Shown: positions 61,178-64,000 of the stretch, in pieces
Numbering within the stretch: the first letter of the stretch is position 1
How the letters are laid out: each line of letters opens with the position of its first letter
Assembly (NCBI GenBank): GCA_034927345.1
Contig: JAYFQE010000004.1
Span: 186,001-250,000 of the forward strand
DNA length: 64,000 nt
Reading direction: 5' to 3'
Origin: JAYFQE01 sp034927345
Lineage (GTDB): Bacteria > Bacillota > Clostridia > Saccharofermentanales > UBA5734
The notes under the pieces: generated by a model
The model's input: the letters and a program-made list of their open reading frames with translations, nothing else
What the model was told of the DNA's origin: nothing
The model's database searches: none
Made by a program: the position numbers and the translations under genes

Positions 61178-62704
61178 TCATTTCAGATTCCTGTCCCAAT
61201 AGACGCCGTAATGCGCATATATGGGTTGTGATTTGCAGAATTCGTTGTAATCCGCATCCAAACCGGCAGCGCGAAGCCGCTCCCGCTCCGCCTCAGAACT
61301 GATCGGGTAGGCGAGCATAAAATCCTTTGGAAAATAAGGCAGATACTTGATAAGCCCTTCTTTCATTTGCGGGATCAGATCATGGGCTTCGATGCGTACA
61401 CCTTTCGCAACGGCCATGAATTCGATGATGTACTTCAGGAAACGGGCTTCAACGGCTGCATATTCTGGTTTGCCTGCCAGATTATGCAGCTCGTTGGGAT
61501 CTTCGATGCGGTCGTAGAGGTCGGCGTATCCCGTAAAGGGGAAATAGCCATAAGTGTAGCGTTTGTCCGTCACAACCTTCATAGCATCGCAAAATTCGCT
61601 GTAATTGACTTCGCGGGGCTGCCTGGGATGTTCCTGAGCGGCGTCCAGCAGAGAACGGGAACACCCGAAGCTGCGCGTATCGCCTGCGATATCAAGAAGT
61701 GTTGCGCCTACATCCAGGTTTGTGACTAAACTGTCGCTGTATATGCCGCTGCGTATGGATGAATCACCCGAAAGGATCATCGGGACAAAGAGCTGGGAAC
61801 GGTATGGGTACGGACCTTTGGTGGTGAGTCCGAAGTCCTCCAGCATATTGCCGTGGTCGGCAGTAAAGATGATCGTTGTATCATCATAAAGGCCCTGCTT
61901 TTTCAGGGTATCCAGCACGCGGCCGATCTGCCGGTCGATCTCCACGATCAACTCGGCGTAGGCTGTGCGTTCCTGCATCTGCCGTGTCAACGGCTTATGA
62001 GGCGTGACCAGCGCGCCGCGGTATGTTGTGACCGGCGACATCCCTTCCTCCCGCGATAAGGGTTTCGGCAGCTTGTCAGGGTCCACTGTGCCATGAACTT
62101 CGCGGGGCGGGTATAAGGGCGAATGCGGGCTTAAAAAAGACACACAAGCATAAAAGGGCGTATCAGGACGCTGCATTGCGTGGTTTGTCAGATAATCAAT
62201 AGCCTGTGTCGCTGTCCAATAATCATAGAATTCATCTTCCGGAAAAGTAAACGCCAAATCGTCGCCGTTAAAAATGGATGTGACTTCGGGATGGCGTTCT
62301 TTAAGAAATTGCAGGTACTCTTCATGCTCTCCAAGTAAACCGCCTTCCATCAGTTTGGCGTATTGAAATCCGGCAAGGTCGTCATGGGGATAATGATCGA
62401 AGCAGCCAAACACAGCGGTATCATATCCTGCCTGGTTCATGCGCTGCGGCAAAAATTCGAGCCCCGCGCGGCCCGGAACATTATTGGTCCACGCGCCATG
62501 ATCAGAAACATACCGGCCGGTCAGCATGGACGCCCGGGCAGGGGCGCAAACGGGCGATGCGGTGACACAATTTGTAAAGACCACGCCCCGCCGCGCAAGT
62601 TCATCAATATGAGGCGTAGGAATGGGAATATCCGGATTGTAGACATTCAGAAAGCTGGTACGCAGCTGGTCACAAAGAATAAGCAACGCATTTTTTCTTT
62701 TCAA
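61178..62704 (-). CDS. Sulfatase (Cys-type)
   Basis: A 508-aa arylsulfatase-family hydrolase. The modification site is VCAPARASMLTG (Cys near residue 53), i.e. C-x-P-x-R, where Cys must be converted to formylglycine. LLILCDQLR, with metal-binding Asp, and IIFTADHGNMLEDFG are further signatures. No signal peptide is present, so it acts in the cytoplasm. In anaerobes the maturase is a radical-SAM enzyme; none is in the window. Phosphonate monoester hydrolase is a possible alternative in this family. It is convergent with the UroD-like operon. Confidence 0.88.
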   Translation of the reverse strand: MKRKNALLILCDQLRTSFLNVYNPDIPIPTPHIDELARRGVVFTNCVTASPVCAPARASMLTGRYVSDHGAWTNNVPGRAGLEFLPQRMNQAGYDTAVFGCFDHYPHDDLAGFQYAKLMEGGLLGEHEEYLQFLKERHPEVTSIFNGDDLAFTFPEDEFYDYWTATQAIDYLTNHAMQRPDTPFYACVSFLSPHSPLYPPREVHGTVDPDKLPKPLSREEGMSPVTTYRGALVTPHKPLTRQMQERTAYAELIVEIDRQIGRVLDTLKKQGLYDDTTIIFTADHGNMLEDFGLTTKGPYPYRSQLFVPMILSGDSSIRSGIYSDSLVTNLDVGATLLDIAGDTRSFGCSRSLLDAAQEHPRQPREVNYSEFCDAMKVVTDKRYTYGYFPFTGYADLYDRIEDPNELHNLAGKPEYAAVEARFLKYIIEFMAVAKGVRIEAHDLIPQMKEGLIKYLPYFPKDFMLAYPISSEAERERLRAAGLDADYNEFCKSQPIYAHYGVYWDRNLK

Positions 62705-62748
62705 TATCAGTTCCTTCTTTCATAACCGGCATTATGTCCATTTTATTA

Positions 62749-63432
62749 TCATTTATCGTTGAAACTGATCGGGATATGGGTTGCATCGCAAAAGGGTTTG
62801 TTTGCTGATCGGCCGCAGCGGCAGAGGACAACGCGGTTCCTTGGCTCATAAATCTGGCCGTCGGCTGCTTCAATCGGAATATTGCCTTTAACAAAAATGC
62901 CGCCGCTGACATTTTTCTGGGGATCCTGAATAATATTAACCGACGGCTCATATTCGGGATCATAAATTTTACCGGCTTTGTCCATCGCCGCCAGTCTCCC
63001 GGAGGGACATTCATAAGCGGCTTGCATGGCTTCATTTTTATTTGTTTCATCATCGGAATTTCTGGTCAGTTCCCAGGCATTTCCCGCATTTCGATGACAG
63101 AAGCGGGCATAAGCGCATCGGCCATCATCGAGAAGATCCATTGCGGGACCTTCCAGTATGTCGGCCCGATCTTCATATTGCGCTCTTGATGCTGTCTCCG
63201 TACCTATAAATCCGGTCTTTACATGGCTGCCGTCACAGAAGGGGGGATGCTTTGATCTGCCGCAGCGACACAAAGCGTAAGATTCAGATTGCGGCAACGG
63301 GCATCCATCTGCAAATTCATATCCATTACCTTTGGGAACAATGATTTTCTCCAGCAAAGGTACATGACCGGATACTTGATAAGGCCCTTTGCAGGTGATT
63401 TTTATTCGCATACCTTTATCGATGATTTTCAC
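62749..63432 (-). CDS. CDGSH iron-sulfur protein with two zinc-finger-type clusters
   Basis: A protein of about 227 aa with two CDGSH motifs, CRCGRSKHPPFCDGSH and CRCGRSANKPFCDATH, each able to bind a [2Fe-2S] cluster through three Cys and one His. Between them is a segment like the DUF1271/Fer4_19 domain (CAYARFCHRNAG...YECPSGRL). Such proteins are thought to carry electrons or clusters; the role is unknown. The start is taken as GTG at 63432 after AGGAA; ATG at 63411 is an alternative. It lies next to the sulfatase but is probably independent. Confidence 0.87.
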   Translation of the reverse strand: MKIIDKGMRIKITCKGPYQVSGHVPLLEKIIVPKGNGYEFADGCPLPQSESYALCRCGRSKHPPFCDGSHVKTGFIGTETASRAQYEDRADILEGPAMDLLDDGRCAYARFCHRNAGNAWELTRNSDDETNKNEAMQAAYECPSGRLAAMDKAGKIYDPEYEPSVNIIQDPQKNVSGGIFVKGNIPIEAADGQIYEPRNRVVLCRCGRSANKPFCDATHIPISFNDK

Positions 63433-63455
63433 ATTTTTCACTTCCTGACAGAAAA

Positions 63456-63923
63456 TCACTTCTTGTTTTTAAAGATAATAATTTTACTTGCGAAATAGTT
63501 CATGATCAAGACAAAGACATTCGATAATATTTTTGCCAGAGCATCAGGGAAATACAAATGATCAACCGTTATAATCATAAAAGCCTGATCAAATCCGAAA
63601 GACAGAAGCCGTGCGGCTATGAAGAGGCCAAATTCGCGCAGAAGCCCGCCGATACTGCTTTGATGGCTTTTAAATACATAGACTTTGTTGACGCCATAGG
63701 CAAATAAAACGGCGATGATCCAGGCGGCTGTATTGGAAAATGCCGTCGATTGCTGTAAAACTTGTTTAACAAATAAGTAAGTAATCCAATTGACAAAAGT
63801 TGTTACTGCTCCGAAAAATATATAAACCAAGGCTTCGTAAGTAAATAATTTACCCAGGACCGGCAAAGTGCTGATTTTCTTAAATATAGATATTTTCATT
63901 AATTTCTGATATAACTTTTCCAA
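63456..63923 (-). CDS. GtrA-family membrane protein
   Basis: A 155-aa protein with four membrane helices. The family pattern is VYIFFGAVTTFVNWITYLF, AWIIAVLFAYGVNKVYVF and NVFVLIMNYFASKIIIF. GtrA-like proteins help flip polyprenyl-linked sugars across the membrane for surface-polymer decoration, usually with a GtrB-like glycosyltransferase, which is not in the window. An extra 25 basic residues precede the first helix. Only 77 bp of upstream sequence are visible. Confidence 0.9.
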   Translation of the reverse strand: MEKLYQKLMKISIFKKISTLPVLGKLFTYEALVYIFFGAVTTFVNWITYLFVKQVLQQSTAFSNTAAWIIAVLFAYGVNKVYVFKSHQSSIGGLLREFGLFIAARLLSFGFDQAFMIITVDHLYFPDALAKILSNVFVLIMNYFASKIIIFKNKK

Positions 63924-64000
63924 TCAATCCTCCAGAGTATTATGTCGTATTCTCTTTGTGAGCGTTGTCGGACCGGATGGGTATTTTTCATTCATGTTAT

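Overview
The window looks like a chromosome segment from an anaerobic, moderate-GC Firmicute of the class Clostridia. Signs of this are a SigH-type sigma factor, Mini-RNase III, a class I SAM riboswitch on metK, RecD2 and ComFC genes, a Tad pilus operon without a secretin, NusG-II and Gx-transporter genes, and sugar uptake by an Lpl-type ABC system without its own ATPase. I cannot name a genus.

Layout. (1) 1-5387: the integrase-proximal end of an integrated element, lodged at the 3' end of a tRNA-Arg(CCT) gene. It has an origin-like inverted repeat, a prim-pol/SF3 helicase replicase, a xis-like gene and a cro-like gene on the minus strand, and a divergent repressor plus tyrosine integrase on the plus strand. 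This order matches phage-inducible chromosomal islands; the distal end lies outside the window. (2) 5424-12279: housekeeping genes (DUF3006, NusG-II, Gx transporter, PAP2, rRNA methyltransferase, nucleotidyltransferase, proA, rpiB, upp). (3) 12513-18904: an F-type ATP synthase operon in which the C-terminal domain of delta is fused in front of alpha and the delta N-terminal domain is missing. (4) 18905-24243, minus strand: a compact Tad pilus operon with TadZ-like, TadA, a fused TadB-TadC, a Flp pilin and an FHA protein. (5) 24487-36819: SAM riboswitch and metK, recD2, comFC, a 6S-like RNA, cysE, cysS, mrnC, rlmB, sigH, a lipoprotein, a phosphatase, UPF0178 and L25. (6) 37216-45150: proS, a LacI regulator with a divergent oxidoreductase gene, an ABC-F gene behind a leader-peptide attenuator, and a MATE exporter.

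(7) 45219-62704: a catabolic region. It holds a frameshifted GH20-like glycosidase, two tandem neutral-ceramidase-fold proteins, a creatininase-family amidohydrolase, a decayed stretch with a second tRNA-Arg and an ISAs1-type transposase remnant, and a GntR/LacI-hybrid regulator. An ABC importer with a BNR/sialidase-fold protein follows, then divergent genes for a NanA-like aldolase and two UroD/MtaA-family proteins, and a sulfatase. The enzymes seen lack signal peptides, so the likely logic is import of a small acylated, sialylated or sulfated glycoconjugate followed by cytoplasmic breakdown. (8) 62749-63923: a CDGSH iron-sulfur protein and a GtrA-family membrane protein.

The points most worth following up are the delta-alpha ATP synthase fusion with a possible internal alpha start, the island replication origin, the ABC-F leader, the TadB-TadC fusion, and the ceramidase-like/creatininase/sialidase-like locus with its 20-bp palindromic operator candidate.
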